Shown piece after piece: positions 33,790-43,365 of a stretch of DNA of 64,000 bases. Origin of the DNA: Tunturibacter empetritectus. Its GTDB lineage: Bacteria; Acidobacteriota; Terriglobia; Terriglobales; Acidobacteriaceae. Every line of letters begins with the position of its first letter. Position 1 is the first letter of the stretch. The notes beneath the pieces are model-generated. The model was not told the DNA's origin. It saw only the letters and a list, made by a program, of their open reading frames with translations, and ran no database searches. A program made the position numbers and the translations under genes. The DNA lies in contig NZ_CP132932.1 of the NCBI RefSeq assembly GCF_040358985.1, positions 4,278,001-4,342,000 of the forward strand, read 5' to 3'.

Positions 33790-34869
33790 CTAAGTAAGGA
33801 AGGTAGCGGCCAGGAGCAAAATTACGCCGAGGTACGTCACCGGGTAGATCCATTTCCCGTTGGAATGTACCTTCTCTGCCGTAGACCTCATTCCACGTTT
33901 TTGCATGAGATAGACCGCAGTAATTTCAAAGATACAAAGAAAGCAGAGGGCGAAGCTGGCGAGGAAGACAGCGTCCAGAAACGTCACGTAGCCCACTCGC
34001 GGAAGGTCGCGCGTAATCGTGAACTCGAAGGCCACCATGGAGAGCAGCATGGTCATTGGAACTTTCAGGAGCCAATCGAACTGCTCAACGTCGATCCAAA
34101 AGACGACCACTGGAACCAGAGTCATCATCGCCAGCGGAACAAAGATCTTCCAGAGATAAAAACCCGATCGCCGTTTGACAGCAAGTTGGAAGACCGCTTC
34201 CTGGGTAGGAGGAAGGAAGCGATCGCGGGCCACCTTCTCCGCAGTGTAGCGAAGATCGTTTATCTCCCAGGCAGCAAGCTGAGTGTGTTGCTCAGGACTG
34301 ACGCCGGTGGATTGCAGAGGCTGAGGGGCGAATCGAATCTCGGAGGCGGTTGAGAGAAACGGTTGAACTTCAAACTGAAGGACCTGAGTATCGAAGGGGA
34401 ATCTCTTCAAGTCATAGTCGTTGGAAAGAACGGTGTCGAAGCGCTCGATGTACGTGACAAAGTCGTCTCTATCGGCAATTAAAGAATACTGGGTCGTCTT
34501 ATGGGAGATGGAGTTTGCCGCCTCAATCGCGGGAGTCCAAAGGTCTTCCAGACGAAAGGTACGAGTCAGAGTTTGCGCTGTTGCCTTGTCTGCGATCTGG
34601 CCCGGGGGCAAGACAAGACGCGGATCCTGCCATCTGCCAGTAAGGTAGCCACCGACCTCAAAACTTTCACGAGATTCGTCTATCGCTACAAAGTTTGTGA
34701 TGTAAAGCCCCAGCGAAACTTCAATTGGCGTCTTGCCGCCGGTGGGATGTTTGCGAAGATCCACACTGGGCTTTGGCGCCGTTTTCACTGCAGAAGATGC
34801 GGGAATAGAGATGGGGGCCATTATCAAAAACATGGCTAGCTTTGCACGGAAGAGGCCGCATTGCTTCAT
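33790..34869 (-). CDS. Pentameric ligand-gated ion channel (Cys-loop receptor homologue)
   Basis: A 359-residue prokaryotic homologue of neurotransmitter-gated channels. After a signal peptide (to about 27), the extracellular beta-sandwich contains FRLEDLWTP and the signature Pro-loop DYDLKRFPFDTQ (151-162), lacking the two disulfide cysteines as in other bacterial members. Four membrane helices follow: M1 FYLWKIFVPLAMMTLVPVVVFW (237-258), M2 VPMTMLLSMVAFEFTI (270-285), M3 FLDAVFLASFALCFLCIFEI (297-316) and M4 near 340-358. The gene is monocistronic, beside a sensor-like kinase. The gating ligand is unknown; known relatives open to protons or amines. Confidence 0.9.
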   Translation of the reverse strand: MKQCGLFRAKLAMFLIMAPISIPASSAVKTAPKPSVDLRKHPTGGKTPIEVSLGLYITNFVAIDESRESFEVGGYLTGRWQDPRLVLPPGQIADKATAQTLTRTFRLEDLWTPAIEAANSISHKTTQYSLIADRDDFVTYIERFDTVLSNDYDLKRFPFDTQVLQFEVQPFLSTASEIRFAPQPLQSTGVSPEQHTQLAAWEINDLRYTAEKVARDRFLPPTQEAVFQLAVKRRSGFYLWKIFVPLAMMTLVPVVVFWIDVEQFDWLLKVPMTMLLSMVAFEFTITRDLPRVGYVTFLDAVFLASFALCFLCIFEITAVYLMQKRGMRSTAEKVHSNGKWIYPVTYLGVILLLAATFLT

Positions 34870-34969
34870 AGGAGTTGTCCAGGGTGTGCGCCCTAATGTA
34901 TCAGAAATCTTATTCGCGAGGGCGACTCCTATCTCCTTGGGTCACAAGTCTCAGCCAAATGCCACTATA

Positions 34970-37900
34970 TTAGAGGCCACCCCTAGCCTCCTTCTTTCCA
35001 TACTTCAATGGTCGATACGTCTCGACTTTTTCCGGTGGAGTGCGACTAGCCTTGTAGTTCCGCGCTACGCTTATCCCTGCCATCGGATAGAGGTCTCCAT
35101 CCTGCATCGACGCTTCGCCACGCCGAGCCAACACTTCCTGAAAATCGATGTTTGCCTGAGGCGTCTGTCCCAATGCGGTATGTGCCATGCCGCGCAGATA
35201 GGCCGCGAACAACGTCTGGTTCTCGTTTCCAGAAGCACCCAGATTCGGAATAGCCTTTCCGGGTTCATTGATTCCAATTGACGCTGCAGCCTTCAACTCC
35301 GGCGCGTAATCCTGAACCACTGCTGTATTTCGCGGAAAGTCCTGTTGCAGAATGAGAGCGGTCTTTATCGCGTACGGTTGATCTCCACAAAGAGCCGCTG
35401 CCATTCCCGCGTTGAAGCTTGCAACTGGCCCCTTCGGCAAGCCCTTCCCTTCCTCAACCATCTCAAGCGCGACAGGGCAACTCTCCGCAAGAGCGTGATC
35501 AAGCGCACCTTGTGCCAACAAAGACGCCTGAGTGCCAGAAAGCTTAGCCTCGTCGCCGGCTTTCGCAGCCGCACTCCGCCACAGGTCGAGAGCCGCGCTC
35601 TTCTTCCCCGTGTTATCCAGATAAAGACCGTAGTTATTCAAATCCGCGTAAGTCACCTGCGCGCGATTGCCCATCGTTGGTCCGGTGAGCGCAGCCTGCA
35701 GTTCTTTGTTCTGCTCGGCCACAAGATCTTCTCTTCCGTCCAGGTATGCCGCGGTCAGAACGTTCGTGCCACTCGCAACGCCAACATGACCAGCCTGTGA
35801 TTCCAATTCAAGAACGCTCCCGTACCGATCCATCCCGATCAAGTCACGTTCTGCCTCGATATAAGCCTCTGCATCGAACGGATTCGTCTCATACCCCTGC
35901 TGCGCAGCCTGCAAAGCCTCCGGGAACAGCCGTTGCACTCGCAGTGCCAGCGCCAGATCCTTTCGCCCGTCGACGCTGAGCGGATACCGCAGCACATACT
36001 CACGGATCGTCCTGGTAGCCTGAACCAGATTCCCGCTCCCATTCACCTCGAAGCAAAACTTCGCCAGCAACTTCACCGCTTCGCTCGAGTGAACGGCAGC
36101 ATCGCGTGCGAAACCGGCAGCGTTGGCCGATGCCACTTCAGCTCTCTCTTCGCGATAAAGCCACGCAAGACGCATCTGCGCCTGAACAAACTTCGGGTCG
36201 AAACGAACAGCCTCCTGGTATGCCTTCAACGCATCGGTGACTCGGCCACTCTGCTCCGCCGTCGCGCCCGCGAAGTAAGCGTGCAGCGCGTCCAGGCTTG
36301 CCGATGCCTCATCGGCAAATGGAATATTTCTTCGCAGGTCGGATTTACTGTCTGCGCTGATCTCTCTCCGCACAGCCAGCGCCAGGCGTCCGATCGCCGC
36401 CGGAATTTCTTCCCTGCTTGCGGCAGTCTCATCGAGGCTCGCCACCTTGTCATTCGAGTCTGTCCGCAACACGTCGACACTAATCGTGTAGGGCGCCTCC
36501 GCTCCATTGATCTCGCCATACAAATAGGCTCGCGCACCAATCTTCTGCGCGACGCTCCACACCGGCACTGCCATAGTCGCGCCTGTGTTTCCGGGCTCGA
36601 TCTGGACCAGGCCCGCGTGATACGCCTCACTACCCAATACATTCAAAGTCCTCGACTGATGCAGCGCAATCTCAAGCCCCTGCATCACCGTGCCATCCAG
36701 CGTCTTATCCCCAGTCTTGTTTTGGATAAGAGTCAGTAACAAACGATCATTTGGCTTTAGCACCATCGGTCGAAAGAGGCTCATGCCCATCGTGAGAGAG
36801 GCTGCCGCCGCGACGCCGAGAATCATCGTCACCGCGACTACCATCCGCACCCGAGCCTTCTTCCCCTGCTCGGTCACCAACTCCGACAGCGAGTCCTCTT
36901 CAGAGTCTGACCACTCCCCTGCTGAGTGCTCGGCATCGTCGTTGCGGTCTTCGTCAACAGCAGGCAATCCACTTCGGAATCTTATCGAACCAAGTTCGTA
37001 AGATCGCGTCTTCGCAGCTGCCGGCGCGCCATAACCAACATGTGGCGGAACAGAGTCTTGAGAGGAATCGCCTTGCTCGGCCACACCGTATTCGGAGAGC
37101 GGGTGCCACTGCGTATCTGTACTCTCAAAGGCGATTGCGCTCGCCTGCGCGGATTGCGAGCCCTTCACATCGCTGCCACGATCCTGCCTCGGTCTGAGCG
37201 CGGGGCGTGTCCGTTTATTGCCATGACTAACCCCCTTCGTCTCCGCTACCGGGAGCCGCTGTCCCGGCGTATCGCCCTTGTCTGGCTCAGACCTGCGCTT
37301 CGGCCCCTTATGCAAAGCCACCGGATCATAAGCTCGAACCAGCGGAACCGCTGCCAAAGATCCCTTGTGGAGCCATCCACCTCGACCCAGCTTCCCACCA
37401 GCTCTTGTCAGCGCCTCCTGCAACTCCTGCGTCGTCTGGAATCGCTCACCTCGGCTCTTCGCCATCAGCTTCAGAATGACCCGCTCCAGGTCACGCGGAA
37501 TCGAGTCATTCCAGTCACGCACCGAGTCAGGCGTATGACTAAGCAGCTGAACGAACATCAGCGCGCTCGTCGTTCCTTCAAACGGCACCCGTCGCGTCGC
37601 CATCTCATACATCACAACACCCAGCGAGAACATGTCCGACCGCGTATCCAGCGACTCGCCCCGTGCCTGCTCCGGCGACATATACGCCACCGTTCCGACC
37701 GTCGCTCCCGACAGTGACATATCCAGCGTCCGCGACTCCCACCCGCCGCGTACTTCGATCCCAATCTTCGCCAGGCCAAAGTCCAGCACCTTCGCCTGGC
37801 TCTTTCCATTTGGCAACTTCACCAGAAAGATATTTGCCGGCTTGATATCGCGATGCACAATCCCTTTGGTGTGTGCTGCCGCCAGCGCGTCCGATATCTC

Positions 37901-38245
37901 CAGTGCATAACGAACAATCTCCTCTGGCGAAAGCGCACCGTGTTCGATTCGAGACTTTACCGTCTCGCCCTCCAGCAACTCCATCACTAGATATGGAGTA
38001 CCGTTCTGTTCGCCGATGTCGAACACCGTACAGATATTTGGATGATTCAATGCGGACGCCGCCCGAGCCTCTTGCAGAAAGCGCTCTCGCATACCGGGCA
38101 TCTTGTAGCTCTCGTGCAGAAGCTTTACCGCAACCTCGCGATGCAGCCTTTCATCCCAGGCGCGAAAGACCAGGCCCATGCCTCCGCCGCCCAGTGTGCC
38201 CAGGATCTCGTACGGGCCGAATCTCTGGCCAGCCTCTGGAATCAT
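34970..38245 (-). CDS. Serine/threonine protein kinase with C-terminal TPR-like region
   Basis: A 1091-residue membrane kinase. The catalytic domain (about 10-275) is complete: Gly loop GTLGGGGMG (16-24), ATP Lys in VAVKLL (K41), HRDIKPAN (131-138), DFG (155-157) and MSPEQARGE. A charged linker with Arg/Ser-rich stretches spans about 290-460, a single transmembrane helix about 468-493, and the outer region shows a FlgO/TolB-like section (LLLTLIQNKTGDKTLDGTVMQGLEIAL) and helical repeats with TPR spacing (VTDALKAYQEAVRFDPKFVQAQMRLAWLYREE). This architecture is typical of Acidobacteriota signalling kinases. No substrate is indicated. Confidence 0.92.
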   Translation of the reverse strand: MIPEAGQRFGPYEILGTLGGGGMGLVFRAWDERLHREVAVKLLHESYKMPGMRERFLQEARAASALNHPNICTVFDIGEQNGTPYLVMELLEGETVKSRIEHGALSPEEIVRYALEISDALAAAHTKGIVHRDIKPANIFLVKLPNGKSQAKVLDFGLAKIGIEVRGGWESRTLDMSLSGATVGTVAYMSPEQARGESLDTRSDMFSLGVVMYEMATRRVPFEGTTSALMFVQLLSHTPDSVRDWNDSIPRDLERVILKLMAKSRGERFQTTQELQEALTRAGGKLGRGGWLHKGSLAAVPLVRAYDPVALHKGPKRRSEPDKGDTPGQRLPVAETKGVSHGNKRTRPALRPRQDRGSDVKGSQSAQASAIAFESTDTQWHPLSEYGVAEQGDSSQDSVPPHVGYGAPAAAKTRSYELGSIRFRSGLPAVDEDRNDDAEHSAGEWSDSEEDSLSELVTEQGKKARVRMVVAVTMILGVAAAASLTMGMSLFRPMVLKPNDRLLLTLIQNKTGDKTLDGTVMQGLEIALHQSRTLNVLGSEAYHAGLVQIEPGNTGATMAVPVWSVAQKIGARAYLYGEINGAEAPYTISVDVLRTDSNDKVASLDETAASREEIPAAIGRLALAVRREISADSKSDLRRNIPFADEASASLDALHAYFAGATAEQSGRVTDALKAYQEAVRFDPKFVQAQMRLAWLYREERAEVASANAAGFARDAAVHSSEAVKLLAKFCFEVNGSGNLVQATRTIREYVLRYPLSVDGRKDLALALRVQRLFPEALQAAQQGYETNPFDAEAYIEAERDLIGMDRYGSVLELESQAGHVGVASGTNVLTAAYLDGREDLVAEQNKELQAALTGPTMGNRAQVTYADLNNYGLYLDNTGKKSAALDLWRSAAAKAGDEAKLSGTQASLLAQGALDHALAESCPVALEMVEEGKGLPKGPVASFNAGMAAALCGDQPYAIKTALILQQDFPRNTAVVQDYAPELKAAASIGINEPGKAIPNLGASGNENQTLFAAYLRGMAHTALGQTPQANIDFQEVLARRGEASMQDGDLYPMAGISVARNYKASRTPPEKVETYRPLKYGKKEARGGL

Positions 38246-38419
38246 GCCTCGGTTCCTTCTATTCTCCCCAGCCCGGTCTCCCCAGCCATCGTCAGAACCA
38301 ATATCTTCGCTTGGTGATCGCTTCCAACTCTCGCATAACCAGTTCAGGGAATATATCCCCCAAGCGTGGCATGTCGTTCAGGCTCTATCCGCCTCCAGCA
38401 AGCGTGGTCCCCACGACCT

Positions 38420-38425
38420 TATAAT
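38420..38425 (+). promoter_or_regulatory. Consensus -10 box directly before the HAD gene
   Basis: A perfect TATAAT ends 6 bases before the GTG start of the following gene, which would place the transcription start at the start codon. No good -35 box is visible at the usual distance. Confidence 0.6.
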
Positions 38426-38431
38426 CAGTCT

Positions 38432-39154
38432 GTGAACTCCCCCACCGAAATCGACCGTCGCCCACTCCACCAGACCCTCCTGATCGACGCCGACGACACG
38501 CTCTGGGAGAACAACATCTACTTCGAGCGTGCCATCACCAGCTTCATCTCCTACCTCGATCACCGCGTTCACACCGCCGAAGAGGTTCGCAGCCACCTCA
38601 ACCAGGTCGAGCACGATACCATCCGCGCCCACGGTTACGGACTCCACAGCTTCCGCCGATCGCTGGTCACCTGCTTCGAGCAGCTTAGCGACGCCCCCAT
38701 GACCGACGAAAAACATCACCGCATTGAAAGCTTCGCCCAGTCCATCGCCAACCAGGAGATCGAACTTCTCCCCAACGTCGCCCCCACGCTCAGCGAACTC
38801 GCCACGCGCCACCGCCTCATTCTGGTTACCAAGGGAGACCATGACGAGCAAACCGGCAAGCTGCATCGCTCCGGCCTGGCTCCTCACTTTACTGCCGTCG
38901 AGGTGCTGTCTGAAAAACATCCTCAGGCCTACGAGTCTCTCGTCTCCCACCATGCCTGCGACTCTTGTAACACATGGATGATCGGCAACAGCCCACGCTC
39001 GGACGTCAACCCCGCGCTCTCCGCCGGACTGAACGCCATCTTCATCCCTCACGACTTCACATGGGTGCTGGAGCATGAGGCCGTCAATCAGCCACCTGCT
39101 GGCCAGCAGTTACTCGAGCTAGCCAGCTTTGCCGAACTCACCCAGCACTTCTAA
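38432..39154 (+). CDS. HAD-superfamily hydrolase
   Basis: A 240-residue HAD phosphatase-like protein. Motif I is LLIDADDTLWENNIYFE (nucleophile Asp and acid Asp two residues on), motif II is in LILVTKGD, motif III is Lys in LSEKHPQAY, and motif IV is WMIGNSPRSDVNPALSAGLNAIFIP. An alpha-helical cap is inserted between motifs I and II. I start at GTG 38432, behind a perfect -10 box; the frame extends upstream but with non-family sequence. Substrate unknown. The gene converges with the FAD oxidoreductase by 4 bases. Confidence 0.88.
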   Translation: MNSPTEIDRRPLHQTLLIDADDTLWENNIYFERAITSFISYLDHRVHTAEEVRSHLNQVEHDTIRAHGYGLHSFRRSLVTCFEQLSDAPMTDEKHHRIESFAQSIANQEIELLPNVAPTLSELATRHRLILVTKGDHDEQTGKLHRSGLAPHFTAVEVLSEKHPQAYESLVSHHACDSCNTWMIGNSPRSDVNPALSAGLNAIFIPHDFTWVLEHEAVNQPPAGQQLLELASFAELTQHF

Positions 39155-40323
39155 GCAAGCGCCGGGCTCCTGCAATCCCGCATCCCGTTAAATAACTTCG
39201 CCTGCTTCGCCAGAATTGCGGCCTTTGTCGCCAGGTCAGGCTGCAAGTTCCAATCGCCCATCTCATGGGTTCCACCCAGCACCACTCCATCTCGCCGCGA
39301 GAACATATAGGTGTCCTCATAGACCGTGGCATAAGTCACCTCGGGCTGAGGCAGCAGGATCGTCAGTTGTCCCCGAACCGGCGTCATCTCTTCATCGCCG
39401 AACAGTGCCTTCGCCCCGAGGCCCGTGCAATTGAAGACGAGTTTCTCCGGCAACGCGCGCACCTCGTCGAGACTCTTCATCTCGCGAACGACCACTCTGC
39501 CACCTGCGATGCGAACCTCAGTCAGCATCGCAGGCAGATAGATCGGAGGCTCAACAATCATCCCGTCAAACTGTCGTGCGTACTTGCCTGTAAACGGATG
39601 CGCTCCCGCCGGCAGGGTCTTGATCTCCGGCCTCAGTCCCTTAAGCATCCCCTCATCTGTTTGCGAAGGCCACGGCTCATCCGACAAAACATAGTTACGC
39701 ATCCACCGAATCCCATACTTCGGGTCCGTCATAATCTGGTAACGCCGGTACGCATACTGTGCCGCTGCCACGAACTGCGCCGTAAACTCCGGGGTCAAGG
39801 TCCTATCCGAGTCATACACGGTGGCCGGTAGCCACTGCCCACCCGCAATATTCGAGGTAGTCTCCGGCGGCAGAGCCTTCGCGTAGATCGTCACATCAAA
39901 TCCTGCCTCCTGCACCAGCCGAGCCGTAGCCAATCCCACAGCGCCGCACCCCAACACCGCAACCGGTCCAACATGCCCCGGCAAACCAAGGTCAGTCGCC
40001 AGCTTTGAAGTTCCCCAACTCAACGTAATCCCGCCGCCACCGTGACCATAGTTATGGACAACGATCGTCTCGCCCACTATCTCTCTGGCAACGCGAAATC
40101 CAGAGGGCCGAAACGGCCGCAACCCCACAACCGTCCGTATCTCACGTTCCGCAGACACCCTCACCCTAGGCAGCGAACAAGCCGTCTCCGGCAGATTCAC
40201 CGGCAAAGCCCCCGCTCCGATTGCCGCGCCAATCGGCCTCCTGACGCACCCAAGCAATCCACCACTCGCGGCAAGCGACACCGCAGTCATATTCGCATGC
40301 TGCAAAAACGTCCGTCGATTCAT
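39151..40323 (-). CDS. FAD-dependent D-amino-acid-oxidase-like protein, circularly permuted, Tat signal
   Basis: A 390-residue oxidoreductase of the DAO family. Residues 1-30 form a twin-arginine-type signal (NRRTFLQ, then a hydrophobic stretch). The segment GLRPFRPSGFRVARE (67-81) followed by HNYGHGGGGITLSWG (90-104) equals the C-terminal active-site and flavin-contact region of classical D-amino-acid oxidases. Here it precedes the FAD-binding Rossmann motif VAVLGCGAVGLATA (121-134). The end of the protein stops at MFSRRDGVVLGGTHEMGDWN, where the classical chain would continue into GLRP. This order points to circular permutation. The likely reaction is oxidative deamination or a related oxidation outside the cytoplasm; substrate unknown. 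Confidence 0.85.
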   Translation of the reverse strand: MNRRTFLQHANMTAVSLAASGGLLGCVRRPIGAAIGAGALPVNLPETACSLPRVRVSAEREIRTVVGLRPFRPSGFRVAREIVGETIVVHNYGHGGGGITLSWGTSKLATDLGLPGHVGPVAVLGCGAVGLATARLVQEAGFDVTIYAKALPPETTSNIAGGQWLPATVYDSDRTLTPEFTAQFVAAAQYAYRRYQIMTDPKYGIRWMRNYVLSDEPWPSQTDEGMLKGLRPEIKTLPAGAHPFTGKYARQFDGMIVEPPIYLPAMLTEVRIAGGRVVVREMKSLDEVRALPEKLVFNCTGLGAKALFGDEEMTPVRGQLTILLPQPEVTYATVYEDTYMFSRRDGVVLGGTHEMGDWNLQPDLATKAAILAKQAKLFNGMRDCRSPALA

Positions 40324-40592
40324 CAGCTCTCTACCAATCAAAAATATTGTTAGTTTCTCTGCTCAGAATAAGCTCGCATCTTCACTTCAAACCGAATTCT
40401 CGCACTCAAATCAGGCCCCGACACCCTTTGAATACCTCATCTCACTCTTTACCTTCTTTCGCTTTTGATCCCCGTGATCATCGGTACGCCTCCTTCTTCC
40501 AGACCGCGCATCACGGAAGCCGCAGCATATTCACACTGTTAATATGTCCAAGTGAAAATCCCTATACGATAAGAACAAGAAGTGAGAGGTGT

Positions 40593-43025
40593 ATGAGCGA
40601 AGGCCGTTGGGTTTTATTGATTGCGAGTGAAGTTGGCGGTACGGATTCAGTCTCAGACCGCGCCATGGAGCGTCTGGTTGAGGCGATCCGCCTTGAAGGA
40701 TATGAGGTGGTACGCACCTCCACGCCGGAGGACGGCCTGTCCCTGGTTACATCCGATCCGTCCTACAGTGCAATCCTTCTGGACTGGGACCTCGAGGGCG
40801 AGAACCAGTTCGCTGAAGGCGCAGCGCTGGCGATCCTTCGCGCCGTACGCCGCCGCAACAAAAAAATCCCCATCTTCCTCATCGCCGACCGCACCCTCGT
40901 CAGTGAACTCCCCCTCGAAGTCGTCAAACAGGTCCACGAGTACATTCACCTCTTCGGCGACACCCCCGCCTTCATCGCCAATCGCGTCGACTTCGCCGTA
41001 GAGCGATACCACGAGCAACTCCTCCCGCCCTACTTCCGCGAACTCAAAAAATACAACGACCAAGGAGCCTACTCCTGGGACGCCCCCGGACACATGGGCG
41101 GCGTCGCTTACCTTAAGCATCCCGTCGGCATGGAGTTCCACAAGTTCTTCGGCGAAAACATCATGCGTTCCGACCTCGGCATCTCCACCGCGCCGCTCGG
41201 CTCCTGGCTCGACCATCTTGGGCCTCCCGGTGAGTCTGAACGAAACGCCGCCCGCATCTTCGGTGCCGACTGGACCTTCTACGTCCTCGGCGGCTCCAGC
41301 ACCTCCAACCAGATCGTCGGCCACGGCGTCATCGCGCAGGACGACATCGTCCTCGCCGACGCCAACTGCCACAAGTCCATCTGCCACTCCCTCACCGTTA
41401 CCGGCGCGCGTCCGGTCTACATGAAGCCCACGCGCAACGGCTACGGCATGATCGGCCTAGTCCCCCTCAAGCGCTTCAGCCCAGAGTTCGTCCGCGGCAT
41501 TATCGACAAGAGCCCGCTCACCACCGGCGTCGCCAACCAGAACCCCACCTACGCCGTCGTCACCAACTCCACCTACGACGGCCTCTGCTACGACGTCAAC
41601 CGCGTCGTCACCGAGCTCTCGAAGTCCGTCCCACGCATTCACTTTGACGAGGCCTGGTACGCCTACGCCAAGTTCCACGAGATCTATCAGGGCCGCTTCG
41701 CGATGGGTGTCCCAGACGACATGCCCGATCGCCCCACCATCTTCGCCGTCCAGTCCACGCACAAGATGCTAGCCGCCTTCTCGATGGGCTCCATGATCCA
41801 CGTCAAGCTAAGCCCTCGCGCCAACCTCGACTTCGATCAGTTCAACGAGTCCTTCATGATGCACGGAACCACCTCGCCCTTCTATCCTTTGATCGCCTCG
41901 CTGGACGTAGCGGCCGCCATGATGGACGAGCCCGCAGGCCCCACTCTTATGAGCGAGACCCTGCAGGACGCCATCAGCTTCCGCAAGGCCATGTCCTCCA
42001 TCGGCCACCGTCTGCGCGAAGCCGAGCAAGGCTGGTTCTTCCGTCTCTATCAACCTGAGTACGTCTTCGATCCGCTCGATGGAAAGACCTACCTCCTCGA
42101 AGAGGCAGCTGACGGTCTTCTTACCAACCGCTCCAGCGCCTGGACCCTCAAGCCCGGCGAAGAGTGGCACGGCTTCCAGGACGAAGACATCGCCGAAGAC
42201 TACTGCATGCTCGACCCCACCAAAGTCACGATCCTCACCCCAGGCGTCAACGCGCAAGGGAAGGTCAGTGAGTCGGGCATCCCCGCAGCCATCGTCACCG
42301 AGTTCCTCGACGGACGCCGCGTCGAAATCGCCCGCACTGGCGACTACACGGTCCTCGTTCTCTTTTCCGTCGGCACCTCCAAAGGGAAGTGGGGCGCCCT
42401 GCTCGAAAACCTCTTCGAGTTCAAACGCCTCTACGACTCCGAAGCCTCCCTCGAAGAGGCTCTGCCCGAGCTGGTCTCCCGCTTTCCTCATCGTTATCGC
42501 AACGTCAGCCTCAAAGAGCTCTCTGACGAGATGCACACAGCGATGGTTCAGCTCAACCTCTCCGGCCTCGTCAACGACGCCTGCGACGAAGACTTTGATC
42601 CCGTCCTCACTCCGGCCCAGACCTACCAGAAGCTTCTCCGCCACGAGACGGAGAAGATCCGCTTCTCAGAGATGGCCGGCAGAATCGCTGCCGTCATGCT
42701 GGTTCCCTACCCTCCCGGCATCCCCATGTCCATGCCCGGCGAACGCCTCGGCGGCACCGAAAGCCCGGTCATCAAGCTCATCCTCGCCATGGAAGAGTTC
42801 GGCAAGCGCTTTCCCGGCTTCGAGCGTGAGGTCCACGGCATCGAGACCGATGCGGAAGGAAACTACTGGATGCGCGCCGTCATCGAGACCAACGGCAAAA
42901 AGAAGAACGGCAATGGCCACGGAAAGCAGCGTCCACCAAACGCCGCCCCGCCGGTCCAGAAGAAGAAGCGCGTCTCTGCCACCTCGCCTATCGTCCCGGG
43001 AAGCGGCCTCGCAACCGAAAGATAA
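40593..43025 (+). CDS. Orn/Lys/Arg decarboxylase class I (arginine/lysine decarboxylase)
   Basis: An 810-residue PLP enzyme of the AdiA/LdcI fold that decarboxylates a basic amino acid to a polyamine. The N-terminal receiver-like domain (wing, about 8-130) is followed by the PLP domain with DAPGHMGG, GGSSTSNQ, DEAWYAYAKFH and the cofactor Lys in STHKMLAAFS. The C-terminal region contains GIPMSMPGERLGG. The last 50 residues are Lys/Asn/Pro-rich and not part of the family. I start at ATG 40593; earlier in-frame sequence lacks family character. No amino-acid antiporter is adjacent, so a simple acid-resistance pair is not present. Arginine versus lysine specificity is not decided by what I can see. 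Confidence 0.92.
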   Translation: MSEGRWVLLIASEVGGTDSVSDRAMERLVEAIRLEGYEVVRTSTPEDGLSLVTSDPSYSAILLDWDLEGENQFAEGAALAILRAVRRRNKKIPIFLIADRTLVSELPLEVVKQVHEYIHLFGDTPAFIANRVDFAVERYHEQLLPPYFRELKKYNDQGAYSWDAPGHMGGVAYLKHPVGMEFHKFFGENIMRSDLGISTAPLGSWLDHLGPPGESERNAARIFGADWTFYVLGGSSTSNQIVGHGVIAQDDIVLADANCHKSICHSLTVTGARPVYMKPTRNGYGMIGLVPLKRFSPEFVRGIIDKSPLTTGVANQNPTYAVVTNSTYDGLCYDVNRVVTELSKSVPRIHFDEAWYAYAKFHEIYQGRFAMGVPDDMPDRPTIFAVQSTHKMLAAFSMGSMIHVKLSPRANLDFDQFNESFMMHGTTSPFYPLIASLDVAAAMMDEPAGPTLMSETLQDAISFRKAMSSIGHRLREAEQGWFFRLYQPEYVFDPLDGKTYLLEEAADGLLTNRSSAWTLKPGEEWHGFQDEDIAEDYCMLDPTKVTILTPGVNAQGKVSESGIPAAIVTEFLDGRRVEIARTGDYTVLVLFSVGTSKGKWGALLENLFEFKRLYDSEASLEEALPELVSRFPHRYRNVSLKELSDEMHTAMVQLNLSGLVNDACDEDFDPVLTPAQTYQKLLRHETEKIRFSEMAGRIAAVMLVPYPPGIPMSMPGERLGGTESPVIKLILAMEEFGKRFPGFEREVHGIETDAEGNYWMRAVIETNGKKKNGNGHGKQRPPNAAPPVQKKKRVSATSPIVPGSGLATER

Positions 43026-43252
43026 TCTCGATACAGTGCTTATCGGCACATGCAAGGCAATTGGAACGGCCTCTTCTACCTGACAAAGAGGCCGTGCGGC
43101 TCTTGAGCGACCTCTGTCCTTGAGCTTGGAACACTCTACGCACTCAGCCGAGAAACCTTATCCACACCCACTCCCGCTCAACCCGTCGCAGATGCTATAC
43201 TTACCTTCGGATTGCTTACCGCACCTCGCGCTCCCCAGCGTCGAGTCAAAGC

Positions 43253-43337
43253 GCGGAGGTGGCGAAATTGGCAGACGCACTAGCTTGAGGTGCTAGCGCC
43301 GCAAGGCATAGGGGTTCAAGTCCCCTCCTCCGCACCA
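43253..43337 (+). tRNA. tRNA-Leu (GAG)
   Basis: An 85-base type II tRNA with acceptor GCGGAGG / CCTCCGC, anticodon stem CTAGC/GCTAG around loop TTGAGGT giving GAG (43287-43289), a long variable arm and T-loop GGTTCAAGTCC. The CCA end is encoded. Confidence 0.97.
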
Positions 43338-43365
43338 ATCCAACCTTTTTGAAGGATTTATTCAG

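Noticed and set aside
34880..34925. A dif site between the channel and kinase genes
   Set aside because: GTGCGCCC followed by TAATGTAT looked promising, but the right arm does not resemble TTATGTTAAAT and the 6-base centre cannot be placed.
40347..40592. N-terminal extension of the decarboxylase
   Set aside because: The sequence before 40593 has no family similarity and overlaps the divergent promoter region with the FAD oxidoreductase.
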